The notes under the pieces: model-generated
Seen by the model: the letters and a program-made list of their open reading frames with translations, nothing else
What the model was told of the DNA's origin: nothing
The model's database searches: none
Position numbers and translations under genes: made by a program
In this document: one piece after another, positions 32,898 to 40,434 of the stretch
How positions within the stretch are numbered: position 1 is the stretch's first letter
Layout of the letters: every line of letters starts with the position of its first letter
Source of the DNA: Methanobacteriaceae archaeon
Lineage (GTDB): Archaea; Methanobacteriota; Methanobacteria; Methanobacteriales; Methanobacteriaceae
Direction: 5' to 3'
NCBI GenBank assembly: GCA_030016715.1
Contig: JASEJD010000013.1
Span: forward strand, 1 to 40,434
DNA: 40,434 nucleotides

Positions 32898-33470
32898 ATG
32901 AAAGTCGATAAACGAAAAATTGCATGGGGAATCACAGGAAGTGGGGAAAAATTAACTGATACTGTAGAATTAATGCACGAATTAAAAGAAAAATACAAGA
33001 AAGAGTTTGATATTCGGGTATTCATATCAAAAGCTGGAGACCAAGTTTTAAAATATTATAATCTTTCTAATGAATTGGAAACGACTTTTGATAAAACTTG
33101 GACTGAAATAAATGCTAATGCTCCATTTTTAGCTGGTCAGATACAGTTGGGCAAATTTGAGTTTCTTTTAATTGCACCTGCCACATCCAATACCGTGGCC
33201 AAGATCTCATTGAGAATTGCAGATACCTTGCTTACCAATGCTGCTATTATGGGCCAAAAAACTTCAACACCCATTTACATAATGCCTACAGATCCACGGG
33301 AAGGTACAGTTGTAACTAAATTACCGAATGGTAAAGAGTTAGAACTAGAAATAACTAAAGAAGATGCTGAACACGTAGAAAAGTTAAGAAAAATGAATAA
33401 CACATTCATTTTTGAAGAACCTCATGAAATTGAAGCAATATTTGAAAAACATTCCAATAAGGGTTCTTGA
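32898..33470 (+). CDS. Archaeoflavoprotein AfpA-type FMN protein
   Basis: A 190-residue member of the flavoprotein (PF02441) superfamily, close to the archaeal AfpA group characterised in Archaeoglobus fulgidus, a homodimeric FMN protein that takes electrons from ferredoxin. The N-terminus KIAWGITGSGEKLTDTVELM and LLIAPATSNTVAKISLRIAD with TPIYIMPTDPREG are the FMN-binding parts. The related DmrX enzymes reduce dihydromethanopterin, so that activity is an alternative. No CxxCxxC clusters are present. Monocistronic; the start site has little upstream Shine-Dalgarno signal. Confidence 0.85.
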   Translation: MKVDKRKIAWGITGSGEKLTDTVELMHELKEKYKKEFDIRVFISKAGDQVLKYYNLSNELETTFDKTWTEINANAPFLAGQIQLGKFEFLLIAPATSNTVAKISLRIADTLLTNAAIMGQKTSTPIYIMPTDPREGTVVTKLPNGKELELEITKEDAEHVEKLRKMNNTFIFEEPHEIEAIFEKHSNKGS

Positions 33471-33492
33471 TAAAGAAAAGATTATAATTAAG

Positions 33493-33810
33493 TTACTGGC
33501 GTTCTTGTATAGTTACAGTTAGGCTTAATATTTCTTCACCATTCTCATCTTTTTCTTTTCTAATATCTGTCAATCCACGGAAATAATACTCAATATCTCC
33601 AGAATTTTCAATATTCATAGTTAAAGGTTCAAGATCTGTAAAATCACTGAAAAATTTATTTATATTCTCAATTACATCAATTGGAGCCGTGAAATTTATT
33701 GAATTAGCTCCGGCCCTTGCTGTTTGGAATTTAACATATTTTTCATCCACAATCAGACTATCATCTTTTCCACTTGTCTTTCTAAAAACAATTCTTTCAT
33801 CAGATTCCAT
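33493..33810 (-). CDS. Conserved-looking hypothetical protein
   Basis: A 105-residue acidic protein beginning MESDERIVFRKTSGKDDSLI, with predicted mixed alpha/beta structure (YVKFQTARAGANSINFTAPI; LTMNIENSGDIEYYFRGLTD). It has no signal peptide, membrane helix, cysteine pair or recognised motif. AGGGGGT lies upstream of the ATG. It is convergent with the afpA gene, whose stop is about 20 bp away. I do not recognise the family. Confidence 0.65.
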   Translation of the reverse strand: MESDERIVFRKTSGKDDSLIVDEKYVKFQTARAGANSINFTAPIDVIENINKFFSDFTDLEPLTMNIENSGDIEYYFRGLTDIRKEKDENGEEILSLTVTIQERQ

Positions 33811-33913
33811 GATAAAAACCCCCTTAATTTAAGATTGTAGTACTAGGAATATTTTAGTCCGAAAAAGTATAAAATTATTTACATATTTTTTTAAGTATAG
33901 TTACGAATTATTA

Positions 33914-34402
33914 TCAAAATTTATAGCCTATTTCTCTAAGGAAATTCTTCCTATATTCCATGTCTTTTTCTTCTTCTATAGATTGTGGTTTTAAACCATC
34001 TATAACCCCTATGATGCCGTTTCCCTGTTTTGATTCTAATATTAATACTTCAACTGGATTTGCAGTGGCACAAAATAGATTTACAACTTCTGGAACGCTT
34101 TTTATTCGTTGTGTTACATTGATGGGAAATGCGTTTTTTAAAAAAATTAAAAATGAATGGCCACAGCCCATCTCCAAAACTTTTTCAGCAGCTAACTTTG
34201 TTAATTTTTCATTATTACCAGCCATACGAACTAAACAATCACCTGAGGCTTCTCCAAAAGCCAAACCAAACTCAGCTTGAGGTACCGTATTAATTATTGC
34301 CTCGTATAGATCTTCAACTGTCTTAATAAAATGACTCTGACCCAATATTAGATTACAATCTTCTGGTGCTTCTAATTTAACTGTATTTATCTTTATATTC
34401 AT
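33914..34402 (-). CDS. DUF355 adenosine-specific kinase family protein
   Basis: A 162-residue protein of the archaeal and bacterial PF04008 family, annotated as adenosine-specific kinase from structural work on Pyrobaculum. The conserved blocks [37 protein letters not shown] and [12 protein letters not shown]-like [16 protein letters not shown] are all present. AGGAGG sits 6 nt before ATG 34402. The biochemical role in methanogens is not established. Confidence 0.92.
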   Translation of the reverse strand: MNIKINTVKLEAPEDCNLILGQSHFIKTVEDLYEAIINTVPQAEFGLAFGEASGDCLVRMAGNNEKLTKLAAEKVLEMGCGHSFLIFLKNAFPINVTQRIKSVPEVVNLFCATANPVEVLILESKQGNGIIGVIDGLKPQSIEEEKDMEYRKNFLREIGYKF

Positions 34403-35290
34403 CACAATCCTCCTAATAAATAATTGATTTGATTAAAACATTTCAATTACAGCTAAGATATTTAAAACTACCTAAATCAGATTTATAGGTATATTTTAGA
34501 AACTGGTATCGATTACTGCTAAAATGATGAACACTATAATATAATATCATTATAATGATTGGAAGCATATAATTTGATAATAGTTCAATGTAGTAACTCA
34601 ATATTATTTTATTCATCTAATTTCTGGAAATCATCTTTTAGTTGGGTATAATTAAATATGCATTGGCCCAATTAAACTGGTCTTACATTAATTAGAAGAC
34701 TTTTTTTAGACATTGGACACTTTTTATATAAATTATTGATGAATCATTTAATTTTGAAGTATTATTTGAATTTTATAAATTCTATTTGGCTCACTGGACC
34801 TGGAAAAATTCTCATTTATATTATTTTATTGATTTTAATAATTTAAGTATTTTCATACAATAATTGCCATAATAAACCAAATCTAATAATTTTTAAAAAT
34901 AAGCTATAAATAGACTTATTATATAAAAAAAATTCGTATACATGATTTAAATTTATATTATAATTATAATTATCCGATACTTTTAATATAGTCATAAGGA
35001 GTTGAGAATTAATTGATACTTGAATAAAAGAGTTGTTCTATTCAAAACAATTTAAGAATTATATAACAATTATATTTATATAGAAGAATTTTCCAAAATC
35101 ATGATTAATCATCATGATTAATCATAATATATTTTTATGAATAATAATTTAGATACAGTTATTATATTTAATTCTTAAAATTTTATTATAAACTTTAAAA
35201 ATAGATAATATACATTTATAATAAGTTAAAGTTCTAGTTTAAGAGAATTTTATGTTTAAGTTGTAGTATAACTATTTAGAAGGTGTGAAT
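34403..35290. other. Long AT-rich spacer upstream of the vor operon
   Basis: Nearly 890 bp with no gene on either strand that I can support. It contains several TATA-like stretches, an isolated AAGGAGTTGAG (about 34997-35007) not followed by a usable gene, and the tandem palindromes listed separately. It may contain an unrecognised RNA or be the residue of a deletion. Confidence 0.5.
35101..35125. promoter_or_regulatory. Two tandem 12-bp palindromes ATGATTAATCAT
   Basis: ATGATTAATCAT occurs at 35101-35112 and again at 35114-35125, separated by one C. Each copy is a perfect palindrome. They lie about 165-190 bp upstream of the HTH-cupin regulator and are good candidates for its binding site or that of another dimeric regulator of the vor operon. 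Confidence 0.5.
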
Positions 35291-35845
35291 ATGAAAGAAA
35301 AGATCAAAGAGATTGCAGCACGGGTTTCAGAGTTAAGGGAAATATCTGATATTAGTTTGGAGGAAATGGCTGAATATCTTAACTTGGATGTTGATGATTA
35401 CCAAGAATATGAATCTGGTGAGAAGGATATTCCTGCAAGTGTTCTATATGAAATAGCACACAAATTCAATGTGGATATGGGTTTACTTTTAACTGGAGAA
35501 GAAGCTAGAATGCATATATTTACTGTGACACGTAAAAATAAAGGCGTTGAAGTTGAACGAAGAAAACAGTATAAATATGAGAATCTTGCAGAAAAATTCA
35601 TCCACAAAAAAGCAGAAACATTTCTAGTAACTGTGGAACCTAAAGATGATGGTAAAAAACCATCAAAAAATTCACACCCCGGACAAGAATTTAATTATAT
35701 ATTGGAGGGAAGTCTGAAAATTTACATTCACCACAATGAAATCATACTTAATGAGGGAGACTCCATATTTTTTGATTCATCTTACGAACATGCAATGGAA
35801 GCATTGGATGATAAACCATCCAAATTCCTAGCAGTAATAATGTAA
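35291..35845 (+). CDS. HTH (XRE)-cupin transcriptional regulator
   Basis: A 184-residue protein with an N-terminal XRE helix-turn-helix (about 5-62: [20 protein letters not shown] then [20 protein letters not shown]) and a C-terminal cupin (about 100-180: [20 protein letters not shown] and [14 protein letters not shown]). In this regulator class the cupin senses a small ligand. ATG 35291 has AGGTG 5 nt upstream; GTG 35285 is an alternative. It is the first gene of the operon and probably controls it in response to an acid, acyl-CoA or 2-oxoacid. Confidence 0.93.
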   Translation: MKEKIKEIAARVSELREISDISLEEMAEYLNLDVDDYQEYESGEKDIPASVLYEIAHKFNVDMGLLLTGEEARMHIFTVTRKNKGVEVERRKQYKYENLAEKFIHKKAETFLVTVEPKDDGKKPSKNSHPGQEFNYILEGSLKIYIHHNEIILNEGDSIFFDSSYEHAMEALDDKPSKFLAVIM

Positions 35846-35861
35846 TAAAAAAGGTGTTGAA

Positions 35862-37526
35862 ATGTCATCATTACTGGAAAAATTTGTTTCAAAAACTGAA
35901 TTTGAATCCTACCAGGATTTCCATGAAAACTTTAAGATAATTATACCTGAAAATTTCAATTTTGCATATGATGTTGTAGATAAATACGCAGAAGAACATC
36001 CAGATAAAAAAGCACTGGTATGGTGTGATGATCAACAAGATGAAATAATTTTCACCTTTAAAGATTTAAAAAGGTATAGTAACAAAGCAGCTAACTTCTT
36101 TTTAAAGTGCGGCATAAAAAAAGGTGATACAGTCATGCTTACCCTAAAAAGCCGTTACGAATTCTGGTTCTGTATACTGGGTTTACATAAAATTGGAGCT
36201 ATTACCATTCCTGCAACACATATGCTAAAAAGTAAGGATATTGTTTATCGTTTAGATAAGGCCAACATTAAGATGATAGTTTGTATCTCAGAAGACGGAG
36301 TTCCAAAAGAATTCGAAGATGCAGAAAAGGAATGTAAAAATGAGATAGTAAAAGCTATTGTTGGAGATAAAAGAGAAGGGTGGATTGATTTTAGAGAAGA
36401 AATAGAAAAAATAAGTGATGATTTTAAAGAAAAACGGGATGATTTTAAAATTGTCAATGAAGATGTTTCACTTGTTTATTTCTCTTCTGGAACAACTGGT
36501 CTTCCTAAAATGATAGAACACGATTATACTTATCCTTTGGGCCATATTATCACCGCCAAGTATTGGCAGAATGTTATAGAAGATGGAATTCATTACACAG
36601 TAGCAGATACTGGTTGGGCCAAGGCTATGTGGGGACAGATATATGGTCAATGGATAGCTGGTAGCGCTGTTTTTGTTTATGACTATGACCGTTTTGACGC
36701 CCGAAACATGCTAGAAAAAGCTTCAAAGCATGGTGTTACAACTTTCTGCGCACCACCCACCATTTATCGCTTCTTAATCAAAGAAGATCTCTCTAAATAT
36801 GATTTTTCAACCCTTAAATATGCTGTAACTGCAGGTGAACCCCTGAATCCTGAAGTTTATAACAAATTTTATGAATTCACTGGTTTGAAATTAATGGAAG
36901 GGTTTGGACAAACTGAATGTGTGGTTTGTATTGCTAACTTTCCATGGATGAAGCCCCGTCCAGGTTCAATGGGAAAGCCATCTCCAGGATATGATATTCA
37001 GTTAATTGATAAATCTGGGAAGATATGTGATGTGGGCGAAGAAGGTGAAATTGTAATAAAAACCAGTGAAAATATTCCAGTTGGACTTTTTAATGGATAC
37101 TATTTAGATCCAGAAAAAACAAAAGAAGTCTGGTATGGGGATTATTATCATACTGGGGATACAGCTTGGATGGATGAAGATGGTTACTTGTGGTTTGTTG
37201 GCAGAACAGATGATATGATAAAAAGTTCTGGATATCGTATAGGGCCTTTTGAAGTAGAAAGTGCAGTTATTTCACATCCTTCAGTTTTAGAGTGTGCCAT
37301 AACTGGATATCCAGATAAAGTACGTGGTCAAGTCGTCAAGGCAACAATAGTTTTAACTCCAGAGTATTCACCATCCCCCGAATTGATAAAAGATATTCAA
37401 AATCATGTTAAAAAGGTTACAGCGCCTTATAAATATCCACGTATAATCGAATTCGTTGAAGAACTTCCAAAAACAATAAGTGGAAAGATTAGACGTGTTG
37501 AAATACGTAGTAAAGACCAAAAATGA
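35862..37526 (+). CDS. AMP-forming acyl-CoA synthetase (medium-chain/aryl type)
   Basis: A 554-residue adenylate-forming ligase that activates a carboxylic acid with ATP and CoA. The conserved motifs are all present: [15 protein letters not shown] (P-loop-like A3), GFGQTE (A5), [20 protein letters not shown] (A7), [20 protein letters not shown] (A8) and the catalytic lysine in [10 protein letters not shown] (A10). The length and spacing are closer to medium-chain acyl-CoA synthetases than to acetyl-CoA synthetase. AAGGTG precedes the ATG. Co-transcription with vorCBA suggests branched-chain or aryl acids as substrates. Confidence 0.92.
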   Translation: MSSLLEKFVSKTEFESYQDFHENFKIIIPENFNFAYDVVDKYAEEHPDKKALVWCDDQQDEIIFTFKDLKRYSNKAANFFLKCGIKKGDTVMLTLKSRYEFWFCILGLHKIGAITIPATHMLKSKDIVYRLDKANIKMIVCISEDGVPKEFEDAEKECKNEIVKAIVGDKREGWIDFREEIEKISDDFKEKRDDFKIVNEDVSLVYFSSGTTGLPKMIEHDYTYPLGHIITAKYWQNVIEDGIHYTVADTGWAKAMWGQIYGQWIAGSAVFVYDYDRFDARNMLEKASKHGVTTFCAPPTIYRFLIKEDLSKYDFSTLKYAVTAGEPLNPEVYNKFYEFTGLKLMEGFGQTECVVCIANFPWMKPRPGSMGKPSPGYDIQLIDKSGKICDVGEEGEIVIKTSENIPVGLFNGYYLDPEKTKEVWYGDYYHTGDTAWMDEDGYLWFVGRTDDMIKSSGYRIGPFEVESAVISHPSVLECAITGYPDKVRGQVVKATIVLTPEYSPSPELIKDIQNHVKKVTAPYKYPRIIEFVEELPKTISGKIRRVEIRSKDQK

Positions 37527-37583
37527 AATTAAATCTTTGTATTAAAGTTAGTATGAGTTAATAAATTAATTAAAGATGGTATC

Positions 37584-37847
37584 ATGTCAGAAAAAATTAA
37601 AAATAAGGAGGCTTATCCCGTTATTAATGAAATTGAATGTAAGGCGTGTGAAAGATGTATTCTAAGCTGCCCTAAAAATGTGCTTAAGATGAGTGAAGCA
37701 ATTAATGAACGTGGATACCACTATGTAATTTACGAGGGAAAAGGATGTAGTGGCTGTGGAAATTGTTACTATACTTGCCCAGAACCATTAGCTATAGAAG
37801 TTCACATACCACTATCCCGAAAATCAAAAAATAGAATGGAGGACTAA
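37584..37847 (+). CDS. vorC: Ketoisovalerate:ferredoxin oxidoreductase subunit VorC (2[4Fe-4S] ferredoxin)
   Basis: An 87-residue polyferredoxin-type delta subunit. Two complete cluster motifs are visible: [12 protein letters not shown] (residues 19-30) and [12 protein letters not shown] (about 54-65), each CxxCxxCxxxCP. It passes electrons from the thiamine site to external ferredoxin. The stop overlaps the GGAGG of vorB, so translation is coupled. The Vor assignment rests on gene order and sizes matching Methanothermobacter VorCBA. Confidence 0.9.
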   Translation: MSEKIKNKEAYPVINEIECKACERCILSCPKNVLKMSEAINERGYHYVIYEGKGCSGCGNCYYTCPEPLAIEVHIPLSRKSKNRMED

Positions 37848-37848
37848 A

Positions 37849-38901
37849 ATGGCAACTAAACTTATCAGAGGAAACACAGCCATAATTGTTGGAGCTATGT
37901 ACGCCGGGTGTGACTGCTATTTTGGTTATCCTATTACACCCGCCAGTGAAATACTACATGAAGCTTCAAAATATTTCCCCATGGTTGGACGAAAATTTGT
38001 CCAAGCAGAATCTGAGGAAGCAGCCATAAATATGGTATATGGAGGAGCATCAACCGGGCATAGGGTAATGACCGCATCATCTGGCCCCGGAATAAGTTTA
38101 AAACAAGAAGGTATATCATTTTTGGCCGGTGCCGAACTTCCCTGTGTTATAGTAGATATTATGAGGGCCGGTCCTGGGCTAGGAAATATTGGACCGGAAC
38201 AAGGTGATTATAATCAACTGGTTAAAGGAGGAGGGCATGGTAATTATAAGAATATAGTACTTGCTCCTAACAGTGTGCAGGAAATGTGTGACTTGACCAT
38301 TAAAGCATTTGATCTTGCAGAGAAATATAGGGGACCAGTAATAATTATTGCGGATGCAGTTTTAGGTCAAATGATCGAACCATTACACTTTCCAGAGGAA
38401 GCAGTTAAACCTAAAATTGACAATTCTTGGGCAGTTTGTGGAAATAGAGAAACTAAAGAAAACTTGGTTACATCAATATTTTTGGACTTTAACCAATTGG
38501 AAGATTTTAACTTTAAAATACAAGATAAATATAAAGAAATAGAAGAAAATGAAGTAAAATATGATGAATACTTAGTTGAAGATGCAGATATAGTGCTAGT
38601 ATCTTATGGTATAAGCAGCAGGATTGCACGTTCAGCAGTGGACTTAGCCCGACAACAAGGAATAAAAGTTGGATTATTTAGACCAATTAGCCTATTTCCT
38701 TTCCCATCTAAACGATTAAAAAAATTCGCAAATAACAATAAAAAATTTGTGTCAGTTGAAATGAGCAACGGACAGATGATGGAAGATATCAAACAAGCAA
38801 TTGACTGTACTGATGTTGGGTTGGTTAATAGAATGGGTGGAAACCTTATAGAAATAAAAGATATAATGAATCATATTCAAGAAGTTGCTGGAGGTATCTG
38901 A
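37849..38901 (+). CDS. vorB: 2-oxoacid (ketoisovalerate):ferredoxin oxidoreductase subunit VorB
   Basis: The alpha-type subunit, 350 residues, with the pyrimidine-binding and transketolase-like domains of the PFOR family. Seen are [40 protein letters not shown] and [20 protein letters not shown] near the N-terminus, and [20 protein letters not shown] with [11 protein letters not shown] in the C-terminal part. Methanothermobacter VorB is almost the same length. The start follows GGAGGACTAAA, and the stop overlaps the vorA start as TGATG. Confidence 0.93.
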   Translation: MATKLIRGNTAIIVGAMYAGCDCYFGYPITPASEILHEASKYFPMVGRKFVQAESEEAAINMVYGGASTGHRVMTASSGPGISLKQEGISFLAGAELPCVIVDIMRAGPGLGNIGPEQGDYNQLVKGGGHGNYKNIVLAPNSVQEMCDLTIKAFDLAEKYRGPVIIIADAVLGQMIEPLHFPEEAVKPKIDNSWAVCGNRETKENLVTSIFLDFNQLEDFNFKIQDKYKEIEENEVKYDEYLVEDADIVLVSYGISSRIARSAVDLARQQGIKVGLFRPISLFPFPSKRLKKFANNNKKFVSVEMSNGQMMEDIKQAIDCTDVGLVNRMGGNLIEIKDIMNHIQEVAGGI

Positions 38902-40337
38902 TGAGCGAAAAAATTAAGGAAAAGGTTATAAAAAAGCCAGAATCTATTTTAGATTCATATCCACGGAAAGGTGGAAGTGCACCTACAGCAACACATTACT
39001 GTCCTGGTTGTGGTCATGGCATTATACATAAATTAATGGGTGAAGCAATGGATGATCTTAAAATCCAGGACCGTTCTGTTTTAATTAGTCCCGTTGGTTG
39101 CGCAGTTTTTGCCTATTACTACTTTGATTGTGGAAATGTTCAAGTAGCCCATGGAAGAGCACCTGCTGTTGGAACTGGAATATCTCGAGCTGAAGATGAT
39201 GCAATTATAATGCTTTATCAGGGAGATGGAGATCTGGCCTCCATTGGATTAAATGAAACTATTCAAGCTGCAAACCGTGGAGAAAAAATGGCAGTGTTCT
39301 TTGTAAATAACACTGTATATGGTATGACTGGTGGTCAGATGGCACCAACCACACTAATTGGGGAGGTTACCGTTACTTGCCCTAATGGCCGTGATCCTCG
39401 ATTTACAGGTTATCCCCTGCACATGTGCGAACTTTTAGACAATTTAAATGCGCCCGTTTTCATTGAAAGGGTTTCTCTTTCTGATAATAAACATATAAGG
39501 AAAGCTAAAAAGGCTATTAAAAAAGCATTAGAGATTCAAAAGGAAGGTAAAGGATATGCTTTTGTAGAAATTCTTTCACCTTGTCCTACTAATCTTAAAC
39601 AAGATGCTAAAGGAACAGAACTATTTATCAATGAGCAAATGGAGAAGGAATTTCCATTAAAAAAATTCCGTGACAGAAGCAATGAAGTTGTACCATTAAT
39701 AAGAGATAGAAGTGATTTTGATATGGATTCTCTCAATAATATTTTTGAAATCACTGCCGGAACAACTCAAGGCCCAATTCAAGATGAAAACTTTACCCCT
39801 AAACATATTAAAATAGCTGGATTCGGTGGTCAGGGTGTTCTGAGTATGGGATTGACTCTGGCTGAAGCTGCTTGTAAAGATCAGCGTTTTGTTTCTTGGT
39901 ATCCTTCCTACGGCCCTGAACAGAGAGGTGGTACATCTAACTGTGATGTGGTTATCTCTGGAGAGGTTATTGGGTCACCGGTGATCCAAAATCCGGATGT
40001 TTTAGTGGCCCTAAATAAACCATCCCTTGAAAAATTTATGAAAAAAGTCAAAAAAGGTGGAGTCATCCTTTATGATTCCAATATAAGTGATTTATCAATA
40101 CCAGATAATTTTAATGCAATACCAGTACCGGCATTAGAAATAGCAAAAAGTATGGGAGTTAAAAGAGCAGTTAATACTGTTATGTTAGGGGTTATAATGG
40201 AAATGAATTACACCGGATTGACTAGAAATGTGTTTAAAGAAGCCATAAAGCACACCTTCCATAGAAAACCTAAACTTATTCCAATAAATATAGATATAAT
40301 GGAAGCAGGTGCCAGATGGGCCAAGGAAAATCTTTAA
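38901..40337 (+). CDS. vorA: Ketoisovalerate:ferredoxin oxidoreductase subunit VorA (beta-gamma fusion)
   Basis: A 478-residue fusion, the same size as Methanothermobacter VorA. Residues 1-290 are the thiamine diphosphate-binding beta part: [20 protein letters not shown], then [20 protein letters not shown] and [12 protein letters not shown] (the GDGD...N Mg-TPP motif). Residues 305-478 are the gamma part: [20 protein letters not shown] and [17 protein letters not shown]. It catalyses oxidative decarboxylation of 2-oxoacids to acyl-CoA or, in reverse, reductive carboxylation. It is the last gene of the operon. Confidence 0.94.
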   Translation: MSEKIKEKVIKKPESILDSYPRKGGSAPTATHYCPGCGHGIIHKLMGEAMDDLKIQDRSVLISPVGCAVFAYYYFDCGNVQVAHGRAPAVGTGISRAEDDAIIMLYQGDGDLASIGLNETIQAANRGEKMAVFFVNNTVYGMTGGQMAPTTLIGEVTVTCPNGRDPRFTGYPLHMCELLDNLNAPVFIERVSLSDNKHIRKAKKAIKKALEIQKEGKGYAFVEILSPCPTNLKQDAKGTELFINEQMEKEFPLKKFRDRSNEVVPLIRDRSDFDMDSLNNIFEITAGTTQGPIQDENFTPKHIKIAGFGGQGVLSMGLTLAEAACKDQRFVSWYPSYGPEQRGGTSNCDVVISGEVIGSPVIQNPDVLVALNKPSLEKFMKKVKKGGVILYDSNISDLSIPDNFNAIPVPALEIAKSMGVKRAVNTVMLGVIMEMNYTGLTRNVFKEAIKHTFHRKPKLIPINIDIMEAGARWAKENL

Positions 40338-40434
40338 TAACCTTCATTATTTTAATTTTATTGATTTATAATTTAATTAATTATAGTTAAATACGTAACC
40401 TTTTTAACTAATAAATTTTATAGATATTGTTCAT

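Noticed and set aside
34403-35290. tRNA or known C/D box RNA in the long spacer
   Set aside because: No cloverleaf, and the single TGATGA-like box at about 34526 has no matching CTGA box at proper distance.

Overview
The window looks like a chromosomal segment of a methanogenic archaeon of the Methanobacteriales, probably a mesophilic Methanobacterium. The evidence is the archaeal information-processing genes (exosome Rrp4/Rrp41/Rrp42, SBDS, proteasome alpha, RNase P Pop5 and Rpp30, L15e, L37Ae, RpoP, prefoldin beta, KEOPS Pcc1), a Methanothermobacter-type nicotianamine synthase, VorCBA of Methanothermobacter size, AT-rich spacers with archaeal TATA boxes, and strong AGGAGGTGA ribosome-binding sites. 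Most genes are on the minus strand.

Layout. 0.2-3.3 kb: pdxS, a tiny membrane protein, a PfkB-type kinase and a HisA-like TIM barrel. 3.4-9.7 kb: a DUF2162 membrane protein, a MotA/TolQ/ExbB channel, a DUF2149 protein, and upstream of them a 1467-residue CobN-type chelatase subunit that is exported and anchored at its C-terminus. This gene set resembles bacterial HmuSTUV haem-utilisation operons. 10.0-10.8 kb: a decayed feoA-feoA-feoB operon abutting a decayed radical SAM gene. 10.8-17.3 kb: nicotianamine synthase, a GNAT enzyme, a CbiM/CbiN-like nickel or cobalt transporter part, a Ser/Gly-rich surface protein and a large surface protein with two FmdE-like domains. The 3.4-17.3 kb stretch reads as a metal and tetrapyrrole acquisition island. 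Several of its promoter regions carry the paired motif TATTAC-N25-GTAATA or a near match, and its surface proteins share signal peptides, stalks and C-terminal anchors.

17.3-21.0 kb: a structured AT-rich spacer, a secreted protein of unknown function, a small hypothetical gene and a complete 1151-bp insertion sequence with 18-bp perfect terminal repeats. 21.1-29.4 kb: the archaeal exosome/proteasome superoperon region, transcribed leftward from L15e to DUF3194. 29.5-34.4 kb: a frameshifted membrane histidine kinase and small metabolic or unknown genes (CMD family, AfpA flavoprotein, DUF355). 35.3-40.3 kb: a rightward operon of HTH-cupin regulator, AMP-forming acyl-CoA synthetase and VorC-VorB-VorA, which could link branched or aromatic acids to 2-oxoacids and amino acids.

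The strongest leads are the exported CobN with its ExbB-like partner set, the shared operator-like motif, and apparent AUU/AUA start codons placed exactly 7 nt from the Shine-Dalgarno hexamer in three genes for exported proteins. Several 1-nt indels occur, some in A/T runs. The feo relics also carry a nonsense change and a truncation, so they are real decay, but the histidine kinase and GNAT frameshifts could be sequence errors. No tRNA, rRNA or CRISPR array was recognised.
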